A DNA stretch of 64,000 nt from Planctomycetota bacterium (GTDB taxonomy: Bacteria > Planctomycetota > UBA1135 > UBA2386): assembly GCA_016794425.1 (NCBI GenBank), contig JAEUHR010000058.1:1-64000 (forward strand), given 5' to 3'. The position numbers and the translations under genes were made by a program. Below, piece after piece: positions 11,068-19,461 of the stretch. The stretch's first letter is position 1; each line of letters begins with the position of its first letter. The notes beneath the pieces are model-generated. The model was not told the origin of the DNA. It worked only from the letters and a program-made list of their open reading frames with translations, and made no database searches.

Positions 11068-13608
11068 GTGACCCTCGCGCGCGATCCCCAGGACCAGGAG
11101 CGGCTGATCGGCCTCGTGCGCCAGGCGCTCGACCGGATCGACCGCGGCGCCCCGGTCGACCCGGTCGAGCTGTGCCGCGAGGCGCCGCACCTGCTGCGAC
11201 CGCTGGCCGAGGTGCTGGGGCTCGCCGCCGAGCTGCCGGAATTGCAGCAGGGCGCGCTGCGCGAGGACCCGCTGGCCGGGCTGCTGCTCGCCGGCCGCTA
11301 CCGGCTCGAGGGCTGCCTCGGCCGCGGCGCGATGGGCGTCGTCTACCGGGCCGCCGACCAGGATCTGCGCCGCACCGTGGCGGTCAAGATCCTCGATGCG
11401 CGGCTGTTCCACGATCCGCAGGCGGAGCAGCGCTTCCAGCGCGAGGGCGAAGCGCTGGCGGCGCTGCAGCACGCGAACGTGGTCGCGGTGCACGACCGCG
11501 GCCGCACGCCGGAGGGCATCCACTTCCTGGTCATGGAGCTGCTCGACGGCCGCTCGCTGGCAGCACTGCTCGACGGTGCCGACCCGGCCGCGGCCTGCCG
11601 GACCGAGGGCATCGTGCTGGCCGAGGCGCACTGGCCGCGGCAGGCGGCGGCCTGGGCGCGCGACCTCGCGACCGGGCTCGCGGCCGCCCATGCGCGCGGC
11701 CTCGTGCACCGCGACGTCAAGCCGTCGAACGTGTTCGTCGCGCGCAGCGGCCGGCCGGTGCTGCTGGACTTCGGCATCGCGGCGCGCAGCACCGACCAGC
11801 GCCTGACCGCGACGCAGACGACGCTGGGCACGCCGTGGTACATGGCGCCCGAGCAGGTCCGCGCCGGCGGCGTGCAGCGCGCCGAACCGACGCTCGACGT
11901 CTACGGCCTCGGTGCGACGCTCTACCACGTGCTGGCCGGCCGCCCGCCGTACCAGGGCGACGCGGCGGCGGTACTGGCATCGCTGCCGGTGCGCGATCCG
12001 GATCCGCTGGGCGCGGTGGCGCCGGAGCTGCCGCGCGACCTGCGCGCGATCGTCGAACGCTGCCTCGAACGCGACGCGGCGCGGCGCTACCCGACCGCCG
12101 CGGCGCTGGCGGCGGACCTCGACGCGTTCCTGCGGCACCAGCCGGTGCAGGCGCGGCCGCTCGGCGCCGTCGCGCGGCGGCTGCGGCGGTGGCGGCGTGC
12201 GCCGGCGCGGCCGGTCGCGGTGTTCGCGTTCGCGGTCGCGCTGGCGACGGCGGCCGTGGCGCTGCCGATCCTGCAGCACCAGCGGCGGCTGCAGTGGTTG
12301 GCCGACAAGGCCGACCTCTACGCGTCGCTGCCGTCGGTGCTCGCGATCGAAGGCTGGCCCGACGAGCGCGTGCTGGTCGAGCTGCACGGCGAACACCGCG
12401 CCGCGATCGCGCTGCTCGACCGCATCCTCGAGCTCGACGCGGCCGATCTGCCGGTGCGGCTGTGGCGCGCGTGCCTGCGGCTCGACCTCGCCGACCCTGC
12501 CGGCGCCGCGGCCGACCTGCAGGTGCTGGCGCAGAACCGCGACAGCGCCTACCTGCGCGCGCTGGCCGGCCGCTACCTGCAGCTCGCGCCGGACCAGCCG
12601 GGGGCGATGGCGGTCGACACCGACGGCCTGCCGCCTCCGGAGTCGGCCGAGGATGCCTACGTCGCCGGCTTCCACGAACTGCGCGCGCGCCACCGCAGCG
12701 GCTTCGCGGCGCGCGCCGACGCGCTGCTCGAGCGCGCCGCGCGCGGCTACCTGCCGGCGCGCGACCTGCGCCTGTTGGCGATCGCCGAACTGGCCGGCCG
12801 CAAGCCCGAGCTGCGGCAGCTGCTCTACGACGAGACCGTCGCGCTCGAGCAGATCTACGGCCGGCCGACGGCGCGCACGCAGGCGATGCGCGGCCTCGCG
12901 CTGCTGCAGCAGAAGCGCTACGCCGACTGCATCGAGCCGTTCGAGCAGTCGCTGCGGTTGCGGCCCGAACGCCACGGTCCGCACCAGAACCTCGGTGTCG
13001 CGCTGCTGCGGCTCGGCCGCTTCGACGAGTGTGGCCGGCATCTGCAGCAGGCGCTGCGGTTGCGGCCGTTCGCGTGGAACACGCGCCAGGCGCTGGCGCA
13101 ACTGTGTGCGGCGCGCGGGCAGTTCGCAGAGGCCTACGAGTGGGCCGCCGGGCTGGCCAAGACCGGCCACCGCGGCGAGGCGTCCGAGCAGCCGAAGCTG
13201 GTCGGCATGATCGCATTGGCCGAAGCGACCAGCCTGTGGCGCAGCGACCCGGCTATGGCGCGTGAGGCCGCGGGCCGCGCCGTCGCCGCCTACGACGAAT
13301 CGCTGGCGGTGCGCGACGCCGACGACGTGCGCAGCAAGCGCGCGATCGCCGCGGCGCTGGCCGGCGAACGGCTCGCCGACGGCATCGTGCCGCTGGCGGC
13401 GGCGCTGCTGGCGGAGCCCGACGACGCGCGCCAGCTCGCCAACCTCGCGTTCCTGCTGCCGGCCGAGGGCCTCGGCCCCGAACCGACCGCCTGGCTGGCG
13501 GCGCTGCTGCGGCGGCTGGCGATCGCTCGGGCCGGTGGCGACGCGGCTTTGCAGGCGCGGCTCGAGGCCGAGATCGAGCAAGGTCTGGCCCCGTGGCGCT
13601 CGCGCTAG
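11068..13608 (+). CDS. Membrane-anchored Ser/Thr protein kinase with C-terminal TPR repeats
   Basis: 846 residues. After a helical N-terminal segment of about 75 residues comes a Hanks-type kinase: glycine loop GRGAMGVVYR (about 84-93), VAVKIL lysine (about 107), HRDVKPSN catalytic loop (about 214-221), DFG (about 234-236) and APEQ. A basic stretch precedes one membrane helix (about 383-403), so the kinase is cytoplasmic. The remainder, presumably periplasmic, contains TPR-like helices, clearest at about 611-690 (QKRYADCIEPFEQSLRLRPE). GTG 11068 is chosen from the TACGAT box and the first plausible start before the conserved region. Upstream of a secreted protein and an ECF sigma factor, a pairing often seen in planctomycetes. 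Confidence 0.93.
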   Translation: MTLARDPQDQERLIGLVRQALDRIDRGAPVDPVELCREAPHLLRPLAEVLGLAAELPELQQGALREDPLAGLLLAGRYRLEGCLGRGAMGVVYRAADQDLRRTVAVKILDARLFHDPQAEQRFQREGEALAALQHANVVAVHDRGRTPEGIHFLVMELLDGRSLAALLDGADPAAACRTEGIVLAEAHWPRQAAAWARDLATGLAAAHARGLVHRDVKPSNVFVARSGRPVLLDFGIAARSTDQRLTATQTTLGTPWYMAPEQVRAGGVQRAEPTLDVYGLGATLYHVLAGRPPYQGDAAAVLASLPVRDPDPLGAVAPELPRDLRAIVERCLERDAARRYPTAAALAADLDAFLRHQPVQARPLGAVARRLRRWRRAPARPVAVFAFAVALATAAVALPILQHQRRLQWLADKADLYASLPSVLAIEGWPDERVLVELHGEHRAAIALLDRILELDAADLPVRLWRACLRLDLADPAGAAADLQVLAQNRDSAYLRALAGRYLQLAPDQPGAMAVDTDGLPPPESAEDAYVAGFHELRARHRSGFAARADALLERAARGYLPARDLRLLAIAELAGRKPELRQLLYDETVALEQIYGRPTARTQAMRGLALLQQKRYADCIEPFEQSLRLRPERHGPHQNLGVALLRLGRFDECGRHLQQALRLRPFAWNTRQALAQLCAARGQFAEAYEWAAGLAKTGHRGEASEQPKLVGMIALAEATSLWRSDPAMAREAAGRAVAAYDESLAVRDADDVRSKRAIAAALAGERLADGIVPLAAALLAEPDDARQLANLAFLLPAEGLGPEPTAWLAALLRRLAIARAGGDAALQARLEAEIEQGLAPWRSR

Positions 13609-13640
13609 CGCAGATTCCACCTGGGGTCCGGCGCCGCTGC

Positions 13641-13646
13641 TACGCT
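13641..13646 (+). promoter_or_regulatory. -10-like box TACGCT
   Basis: TACGCT lies 12 nt before ATG 13659, in the 50-bp gap after the kinase gene. It suggests that the secreted protein and ECF sigma pair has its own promoter. Confidence 0.47.
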
Positions 13647-13658
13647 GTGGTCCGCGCC

Positions 13659-15116
13659 ATGTCCCGTTCCCGCTGCCTCGTGGTCGCCGCGGCGGCCGTC
13701 TCCTTCCTGCTGCCGCTGGCGGCCCAGGTGCCGTCCGGCGGCGTGCTGGCCGGCGCGCCGGCCGCGATCCTGGTCGACGGCGGCCTGCCCGGCAGCACCG
13801 ACGTGCAGACCCGCGTGCACAAGAACGGCTTCGTCGGCCCGACGTCGGCGCTGCCGGCAGCGGCACATCCGGCCGACCTGCAGGCCGTGTTCACGAGCCT
13901 CGGCGTCGTGATCGACTTCGACGTCGACGACCTCAGCACCGGCCGCGACGACGTGCTGTTCGCCGGCGACGGCACCACCGCCGTGCCGCCGAGTTCGTGG
14001 GGCGTGCTGCAGTTCTCGCTGCGCAACGGCGCGGTCGGCGACGCCACCAGCGGCGGGCCGCGCATCGTGCAGCAGGCGCTCGAAGGCGACGTCGGTGCGG
14101 CGCTGTTCAGCTGGATCCTGCCGGGCAGCACGGTGCCGCTGCCGCTGGTCGGCCGCACCGAACGGTCGCACTCGCGGCGCGAACTCGGGCTGCCGCTGGC
14201 CGGTGCGCTCGAGGTCGACGGGCTCGACGTGCCGCTGGTGCTCGGCCTCGAACAGGGGGCGCTCGCGGTCACCGACCCGAACTTCGCCGCGCTCGTGCCG
14301 ACCACGCCGGCGATCTACTTCACGGTCTCGCACGCGACGCGCGGCCAGGTGCCGCCGTCGTGGTGGCTGTTCGGCTCGGCGATGACGGCGCCGAGCGGTG
14401 CGTCGATCCTGCGCACGCAGCGCAACCCCGCGAGCGGCCAGTGGTCGGTGCCGCAGGTGTTCGTGCCGTACTTCGTGCTGGGCCTCGGCCAGGACGAGGA
14501 CATCGACGGCCTCGCCTACGACCAGGCGCGCGAGATGCTGCTGTTCTCGTGCACCGGGTTCGCGCGCGACCAGCTGCTGGTGTTCGACCTCGGCAGCGAC
14601 GGGCCGCCCGGACCGCAGGACGCGAAGCTGCCGAACGGCGGCGGCAAGGTCAGCGAGAAGATCGGCAAGGCCGACAACGACGACGTCGACGCGGTCTGCA
14701 CGCTGGATCCGCGCATCGGCTCGATCGGCGCGCCGCCGCCGGCCGGCGACGACTTCGGTTCGTCGTGCGGCACGCCGGTGGCCGGGCTGCTCGGCGTGCC
14801 GCAGCTGCACGCCTCGGCGTTCCGGCGCCGCGTCGGCAACCAGAACCTGTTCGACTCGTGGCTCGTGGGCTGGCCGCCGCTGACCGGCCAGGGCAACGGC
14901 ATCGCGGTGCTGTTCGTGACCTTCGATCCGGACCTGACGCTGTACCCGTTCTCGATCCAGCTGCGCGATCCGGCCGACGTGCTGCCGGGCAACCCGATCC
15001 AGGCCTCGGTCGTGGTGCCGGACCTGCAGGGCTTCCAGGTCACGTTCCGTTGGGCCGCGATGGACCTCGCGCTGACCGAGATCGCGGAAGCGTGGCCGCA
15101 GCGGGTGTTCCTGTGA
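13659..15116 (+). CDS. Secreted protein of unknown function, coupled to ECF sigma factor
   Basis: 485 residues with a signal peptide (SRCLVVAAAAVSFLLPLAAQ) and no other membrane segment. Predicted all-beta, with acidic patches such as FDVDDLSTGRDDVLFAGDG and GLGQDEDIDGLAYDQ, consistent with calcium-binding or propeller-like surface proteins. Two cysteines occur near residue 365 (FGSSCGTP and upstream DAVCTLDP). No family recognised. ATG 13659 fits both the signal peptide and the TACGCT box. Its stop overlaps the start of the ECF sigma gene (GTGA), which is unusual for an exported protein and implies coordinated dosage. It could report on the envelope, but no anti-sigma feature is visible. Confidence 0.75.
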   Translation: MSRSRCLVVAAAAVSFLLPLAAQVPSGGVLAGAPAAILVDGGLPGSTDVQTRVHKNGFVGPTSALPAAAHPADLQAVFTSLGVVIDFDVDDLSTGRDDVLFAGDGTTAVPPSSWGVLQFSLRNGAVGDATSGGPRIVQQALEGDVGAALFSWILPGSTVPLPLVGRTERSHSRRELGLPLAGALEVDGLDVPLVLGLEQGALAVTDPNFAALVPTTPAIYFTVSHATRGQVPPSWWLFGSAMTAPSGASILRTQRNPASGQWSVPQVFVPYFVLGLGQDEDIDGLAYDQAREMLLFSCTGFARDQLLVFDLGSDGPPGPQDAKLPNGGGKVSEKIGKADNDDVDAVCTLDPRIGSIGAPPPAGDDFGSSCGTPVAGLLGVPQLHASAFRRRVGNQNLFDSWLVGWPPLTGQGNGIAVLFVTFDPDLTLYPFSIQLRDPADVLPGNPIQASVVVPDLQGFQVTFRWAAMDLALTEIAEAWPQRVFL

Positions 15117-15754
15117 CGATCGACTGGGCGGTGCTGCAGCCGGCGATCGTCGCTGCGGCCGCCGGCGACGGCGCCGCGCGCGAACGCCTCGTCGCGACCT
15201 GCCTGCCCGAGGTGCGCGCGCTGGTGCACCGCGAGCTGCAGCAGGACTTCCGGCAGCGGCACCGCTGGATCCTGCCGCTGTTCAGCACGCAGGACGTCGT
15301 GCACGAGGTGCTGGTGGCGGTGGTCGCGGACCTCGCCGACACGCAGTTCGCGGGGCCGGGCCCGTTCTGCGCCTACCTCGGCACGCTGGTGCAGCACCGG
15401 CTGCTCGACGCGGTGCGCTTCCACGAGGCGGCGCGGCGCGACGGCCGGCGGCAGGTGGCCGAACCGACCGCGGGCCTCGGCGGCGTCGCCGCGGATCCGC
15501 GCGAGGCGACGCCGACGCTGGCCGCCTCGCTCGGCGAACGGGCGTCGCTGGTGCGCGACGCGCTCGGCGAACTGCCCGAACGGCAGCGCCGGCTGCTCGA
15601 ACTGCGGTTGCTCGACGACGCGACGTTCCCGCAGATCCGCGCCGCGCTCGGCTACGCGTCCGACGAGACCGCGCGGCAGGCGTTCCTCGACGCGCAGGCG
15701 AAGCTGCTGGTGAAGCTGCGCGTGCGCGGCTTCGGCAAGACGCTCACCGGCTAG
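15113..15754 (+). CDS. ECF-type RNA polymerase sigma factor
   Basis: 213 residues. Region 2 is the segment STQDVVHEVLVAVVADLAD followed by FCAYLGTLVQHRLLDAVRFHE, matching the DxxQExxL...WL.....N...D pattern of planctomycete ECF factors. Region 4 is the C-terminal ALGELPERQRRLLELRLLDD with a helix-turn-helix (TFPQIRAALGYASDETARQ). GTG 15113 overlaps the preceding stop. No anti-sigma gene follows; the nearby Ser/Thr kinase is the likelier input. Its last 11 bp overlap the 3' end of the convergent gene at 15744. Confidence 0.85.
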   Translation: MTIDWAVLQPAIVAAAAGDGAARERLVATCLPEVRALVHRELQQDFRQRHRWILPLFSTQDVVHEVLVAVVADLADTQFAGPGPFCAYLGTLVQHRLLDAVRFHEAARRDGRRQVAEPTAGLGGVAADPREATPTLAASLGERASLVRDALGELPERQRRLLELRLLDDATFPQIRAALGYASDETARQAFLDAQAKLLVKLRVRGFGKTLTG

Positions 15755-16922
15755 CCTCGAGCCAGGCCCAGCCCTCGGCGCGGCCGGGGCCGAGGTCGCG
15801 CGGTGCCGCCGCCGGGTCGGCGGTCCAGAGTTCGAGGCGGAACGTGCCGTCGACCAGCCGGCACGCGGCGGCGAAGCGGCCGTCGGGGGCGGCGACGAGG
15901 TCGGCCGCGGTCTTGCCGCTGCGCGGCACCGACCGCAGCGCTGCGTCGGTGCCCAGGCGCCGCAGTTCGAGCGTGTCGTCGAGCGTCGCGACGGTGAGGC
16001 CGGTCGACGGCAGCTCCGGCTGCGGCAGGCGGTGGTAGAGCTCGAGGCCCGAGTAGACCGTCTCGTCGACGATCGCACCGGTGCCGACGTCGCGCCGGAC
16101 GTGCACGAAGCTGCCGTCGAGGCCCCGCGTATCGCCGCGCGACTCGGAGCACACCACGTGCGTCGCATCGTGCCAGGCGACCTCGAGCGTCGGCGCGAAG
16201 CTCGACAGCGGCGACAGGCCGATCGGCAGGTCGTCCCACTGCTGCTGGCTGCGGCCGGTCGCGGCGTCGACGACGCGCAGCCGGCCGCGGCCGTTCTGGG
16301 CCACGCTGCCGATCGCGAGCCGCGCGCCGTCGGGCGACAGCGCGACGCGCGCGCTGTGGTCGCCGTCGGGCAGCGTGGTGAGGCGCCGTTCCTGCAACCG
16401 GTTCAAGCTGATCGCCCAGAGCTCGCGTTCGCTGGCGTCGAGCGCGATCGCGAGGTTGCCGGCGACGATCGGCACCGTGGCGAAGCGCTCGGCGCCGATC
16501 CGCCGCCGCGGCGCCGTGCCGCGCCACGGCACGGCGTAGAGGTGGTTGTCGGGCAACCAGGGTGCCTCGCCGCGCGCGTCGCCGAGCACCAGCACGTCGT
16601 CGCCGTGCACCGCCACGAACCGGTCGGCCGTGGTCGCGAGCAAAGCCTGCATCGCGCCCGCGGCGGCGTCGAGCAGCACCAGTGCGTCGCCGGTCGAGAG
16701 CAGCAGGTGGTCGCGGTCGAGCCGCTGCAGCACGCGCACGGGCGCCGGCGAACGGCACAGTTCGCGCGGGGTGCCGGGCGGCTCGAGTTCGACCGCGGTG
16801 AGCCGGTGCACGCCCTCGTCGACGACGACGTAGCAGAGCAGCGGGCCGCTGCCGAGTGGCGCCGGATCCTGCGCCGGGGTCACCGCGCAGAGCGCGAGCA
16901 GGGTCGAAGCCGACAGCCGCAT
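15744..16922 (-). CDS. Secreted beta-propeller-like protein
   Basis: 392 residues: signal peptide (MRLSASTLLALCAVTPAQ), then repeated WD40/TolB-type blades. Examples are ARVALSPDGARLAIGSVAQ (the PD40 signature LSPDGxRLA) and VAAPDGRFAAACR near the end. Likely a periplasmic or surface six- to seven-bladed propeller; no enzymatic motif visible. ATG 16922 is favoured over longer upstream starts because it begins the signal peptide directly. Convergent with the ECF sigma gene (11-bp overlap of 3' ends) and divergent from the electron-transfer operon at 17179. Confidence 0.78.
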   Translation of the reverse strand: MRLSASTLLALCAVTPAQDPAPLGSGPLLCYVVVDEGVHRLTAVELEPPGTPRELCRSPAPVRVLQRLDRDHLLLSTGDALVLLDAAAGAMQALLATTADRFVAVHGDDVLVLGDARGEAPWLPDNHLYAVPWRGTAPRRRIGAERFATVPIVAGNLAIALDASERELWAISLNRLQERRLTTLPDGDHSARVALSPDGARLAIGSVAQNGRGRLRVVDAATGRSQQQWDDLPIGLSPLSSFAPTLEVAWHDATHVVCSESRGDTRGLDGSFVHVRRDVGTGAIVDETVYSGLELYHRLPQPELPSTGLTVATLDDTLELRRLGTDAALRSVPRSGKTAADLVAAPDGRFAAACRLVDGTFRLELWTADPAAAPRDLGPGRAEGWAWLEASR

Positions 16923-16928
16923 GGCGGC

Positions 16929-16934
16929 ACTCTG
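16929..16934 (-). promoter_or_regulatory. Weak -10-like box CAGAGT
   Basis: Minus-strand CAGAGT, 6 nt before ATG 16922. The position matches the other leaderless-type boxes, but the first base is C instead of T. Confidence 0.25.
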
Positions 16935-17148
16935 CGCGCCGCCGCGCGGCGCCGCAAGCCACCGTGCAGTTCGTGCATGGTGCCCGGCAAGAGTTGCAAA
17001 CCACCGCGGGAGAACCCGTGCAGAGTTCTCGACGCTGGCGCACGAAGTGCCTCGAAACGGGATCCGTCGGCCGCCGGTGGCGCCGCCTGCGTAGGGAAAC
17101 CGACCGAATGGCAGGCCAGATTCCTGACACCGGCAGCCGCGCGGCGCT

Positions 17149-17164
17149 TGGCATGTCCCTTGAT
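17149..17164 (+). promoter_or_regulatory. Sigma-54-like -24/-12 element
   Basis: TGGCATG-N4-TTGAT has the spacing of the sigma-54 consensus TGGCACG-N4-TTGCW and would start transcription a few bases before GTG 17179. The nearly invariant GC of the -12 element is GA here, so this is only a candidate. The 256-bp region 16923-17178 otherwise holds nothing I recognise. Confidence 0.25.
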
Positions 17165-17178
17165 TGCATGACATCTGC

Positions 17179-19461
17179 GTGAACTGGCTCGCCCTTGCCG
17201 TTCCGGTGGCGCTCGTCGCCCTCGTGCTCGCTGCGCTGCTGCGGCGCCGGCTCGAGCTGCGTACGCAGGCGGCCAACCTCGGCGAGCGGCGCGCCGCGAA
17301 GGCGCGCGGCAGCCATCAGGCGCGGCTGCAGCATCCGAGCATCGACCTGGCGAAGTGCATCGGTTGCGGTGCCTGCGTGCGCGCCTGCCCCGAGGACGGC
17401 GTGCTGGCCCTCGCCTACGGGCAGGCGGTCGTCGTGCACGGTGCGCGCTGCGTCGGCCACGGGTTGTGTGCCGCGGCGTGTCCGACCGCGGCGATCGCGC
17501 TGACGCTCGGCGACCTGAGTGCGCGCCGCGACCTGCCGGCGATCGACGACACCCTCGAGGCAGTGGGGGTGCCGGGCCTGTTCCTGGCCGGCGAGATCAC
17601 CGGCTTCGCGCTGGTGCGCACCGCGGTGCAGCACGGTGCCCAGGTCGCGCGCGAAGTCGCCGCGCGGCTCGGGCCGCGCCCGGCGTCGCCGGCCAAGGGG
17701 GCGCCCCGCGACTTGCTGGTGATCGGGCTCGGGCCCGCCGGCATCGCCTGCCTGCTCGGCGCGAAGGCCGCCGGGCTGCACGCGCTCGGCATCGACCAGG
17801 CGGCCGAGATCGGCGGCACGGTCGCCGCCTACCCGCGCAAGAAACTGGTGATGACGCAGCCGATGGAGCTGCCGCTGCACGGCCGCCTGAACCGCCTCGA
17901 GTACGCGAAGGAGGATCTGGTCGAGCTGTGGCAGCAGCTGGTCGCGGAGCACCGGCTGCCGGTCAAGACCGGTGTCGTGGTGCAGAAGCTCGAACGGCAC
18001 GGCGACCACTTCGCGGTCACGACGGACCGCGGCGTCGTGCACGCGCGGCACGTCTGCCTGGCGGTCGGCCGCCGCGGCTCGCCGAACAAACTCGGCGTGC
18101 CCGGCGAAGACCTGCCGCACGTCGCCTACTCGCTGCTCGACGCCGAGAGCTACCACGAGCGTTCGGTGCTGGTTGTCGGCGGCGGCGACAGCGCGATCGA
18201 GGCGGCGCTGGCGCTCGCCGAGCAGGGCTCGAACCGCGTCACGATCAGCTACCGGCGCGCGGCGTTCGCGCGGCTGAAGGCGCGCAACGAGCAGCGCATC
18301 CTCGCCGCCGTCGAAGCCGGCACCGTGAACGTCCGCTACGGCACCGAGGTCGCGGCGATCCTGCCCGACGCCGTGCAGCTGCGCGCTGCCGCGCCGGCGG
18401 CTGCCGACGCCGGCGGCGTCGCGGTCGTGACCGAGCTCGAGGCGCTGCCGGTCGACGACGTGTTCGTGTTCGCCGGCGGCACGCCGCCGTTCCCGCTGCT
18501 CGAGGCCGCCGGTGTGTCGTTCGATCCGGCGCTGCGGCCACAACCCGAGGTGGCGACCGACCGCGGTACCGGCCTGCTGGTCGCGCTCGCCGGCACCTTG
18601 CTCGGCATGGTCGCGCTGCTGGTGCACCGGCTCTGGCGCGCCGAGTACTACGACCTGCCGGCGGCCGCGCGCGCGAGTTCGTCGCTGCACGACGTGCTGC
18701 GACCGCAGGGCGAACTCGGGCTGCTGGCCGGCCTGGCCGCGGTCGGACTGTTCGTCGCCAACCTGCTCTACCTGTGGCGGCGGTCGCCGCGCCTGGGGCG
18801 CCGGCTGCCGGGCTCGCTGAAGCTGTGGATGGACGCCCACGTCGCCACCGGCATCGGCGCCTGCCTGCTGGCGATGCTGCACAGCGGCTTCCTGTTGCGC
18901 GACTGCGCCGGCGGACACGCGATGCTGGCGATGATCGTGGTCGTCGCTGCGGGCGGCGTCGGCCGTTGGTTCTACGCGTTCGTACCGCGGGCGCAGAACG
19001 GCCGTCAGCAGTCGCTCGAGGAGCTGCAGGCGAAGGTCACCGCGATCGCCGGCGAGTGGGACCGCACCGGCCGCGGCTTCGGCAGCGAGGTGCGCGCGCT
19101 GGTCGAGCAGCTCGCCGAACGCGCGAACCTCGGTCAGGGGCTGTTCGCGCGCGTCCGTGGTCTGCTGCTGTCGCAGCTGCAGCTGCGCCGCGAACTGGCG
19201 CGGCTGCGCACCAAGGCCCGCCATGAAGGCATTCCGCACCCCGAGATCCAGCACGTGCTGACGCTGGCCTGGCAGTCGCACCGCGTCGCGATGCAGTTGT
19301 CGCACTACGAAGAGGTGCGCGGCCTGCTGTCGACCTGGCGCTACCTGCACCGCTGGCTGGCGCTGTTGCTGCTGCTGCTGCTGGTCGTGCACGTGGTGAC
19401 CGCGGTGCGCTGGGGCGGGGTCGACTTCGGCGTGCTGCCGGGCTTCGGAGGTCCGCGATGA
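17179..19461 (+). CDS. Fused ferredoxin/FAD oxidoreductase with C-terminal b-type-like membrane domain
   Basis: 760 residues. Order: N-terminal membrane helix; 2x[4Fe-4S]-type ferredoxin domain (first cluster CIGCGACVRACP, residues 60-71; second CVGHGLCAAACP, 91-102, with His in place of the second Cys); a thioredoxin-reductase-like flavoprotein with GLGPAG (183-188) and a second dinucleotide site GGGDSA (334-339); then about five membrane helices with histidines suited to heme b (DAHVATG, LAMLHSGF, YLHRWLALL, VVHVVTAV). It probably moves electrons between NAD(P)H or ferredoxin and the membrane or periplasm. GTG 17179 starts at the helix. It overlaps the 23-heme cytochrome gene by 4 bp (ATGA), so the two are translationally coupled. 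Confidence 0.85.
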   Translation: MNWLALAVPVALVALVLAALLRRRLELRTQAANLGERRAAKARGSHQARLQHPSIDLAKCIGCGACVRACPEDGVLALAYGQAVVVHGARCVGHGLCAAACPTAAIALTLGDLSARRDLPAIDDTLEAVGVPGLFLAGEITGFALVRTAVQHGAQVAREVAARLGPRPASPAKGAPRDLLVIGLGPAGIACLLGAKAAGLHALGIDQAAEIGGTVAAYPRKKLVMTQPMELPLHGRLNRLEYAKEDLVELWQQLVAEHRLPVKTGVVVQKLERHGDHFAVTTDRGVVHARHVCLAVGRRGSPNKLGVPGEDLPHVAYSLLDAESYHERSVLVVGGGDSAIEAALALAEQGSNRVTISYRRAAFARLKARNEQRILAAVEAGTVNVRYGTEVAAILPDAVQLRAAAPAAADAGGVAVVTELEALPVDDVFVFAGGTPPFPLLEAAGVSFDPALRPQPEVATDRGTGLLVALAGTLLGMVALLVHRLWRAEYYDLPAAARASSSLHDVLRPQGELGLLAGLAAVGLFVANLLYLWRRSPRLGRRLPGSLKLWMDAHVATGIGACLLAMLHSGFLLRDCAGGHAMLAMIVVVAAGGVGRWFYAFVPRAQNGRQQSLEELQAKVTAIAGEWDRTGRGFGSEVRALVEQLAERANLGQGLFARVRGLLLSQLQLRRELARLRTKARHEGIPHPEIQHVLTLAWQSHRVAMQLSHYEEVRGLLSTWRYLHRWLALLLLLLLVVHVVTAVRWGGVDFGVLPGFGGPR

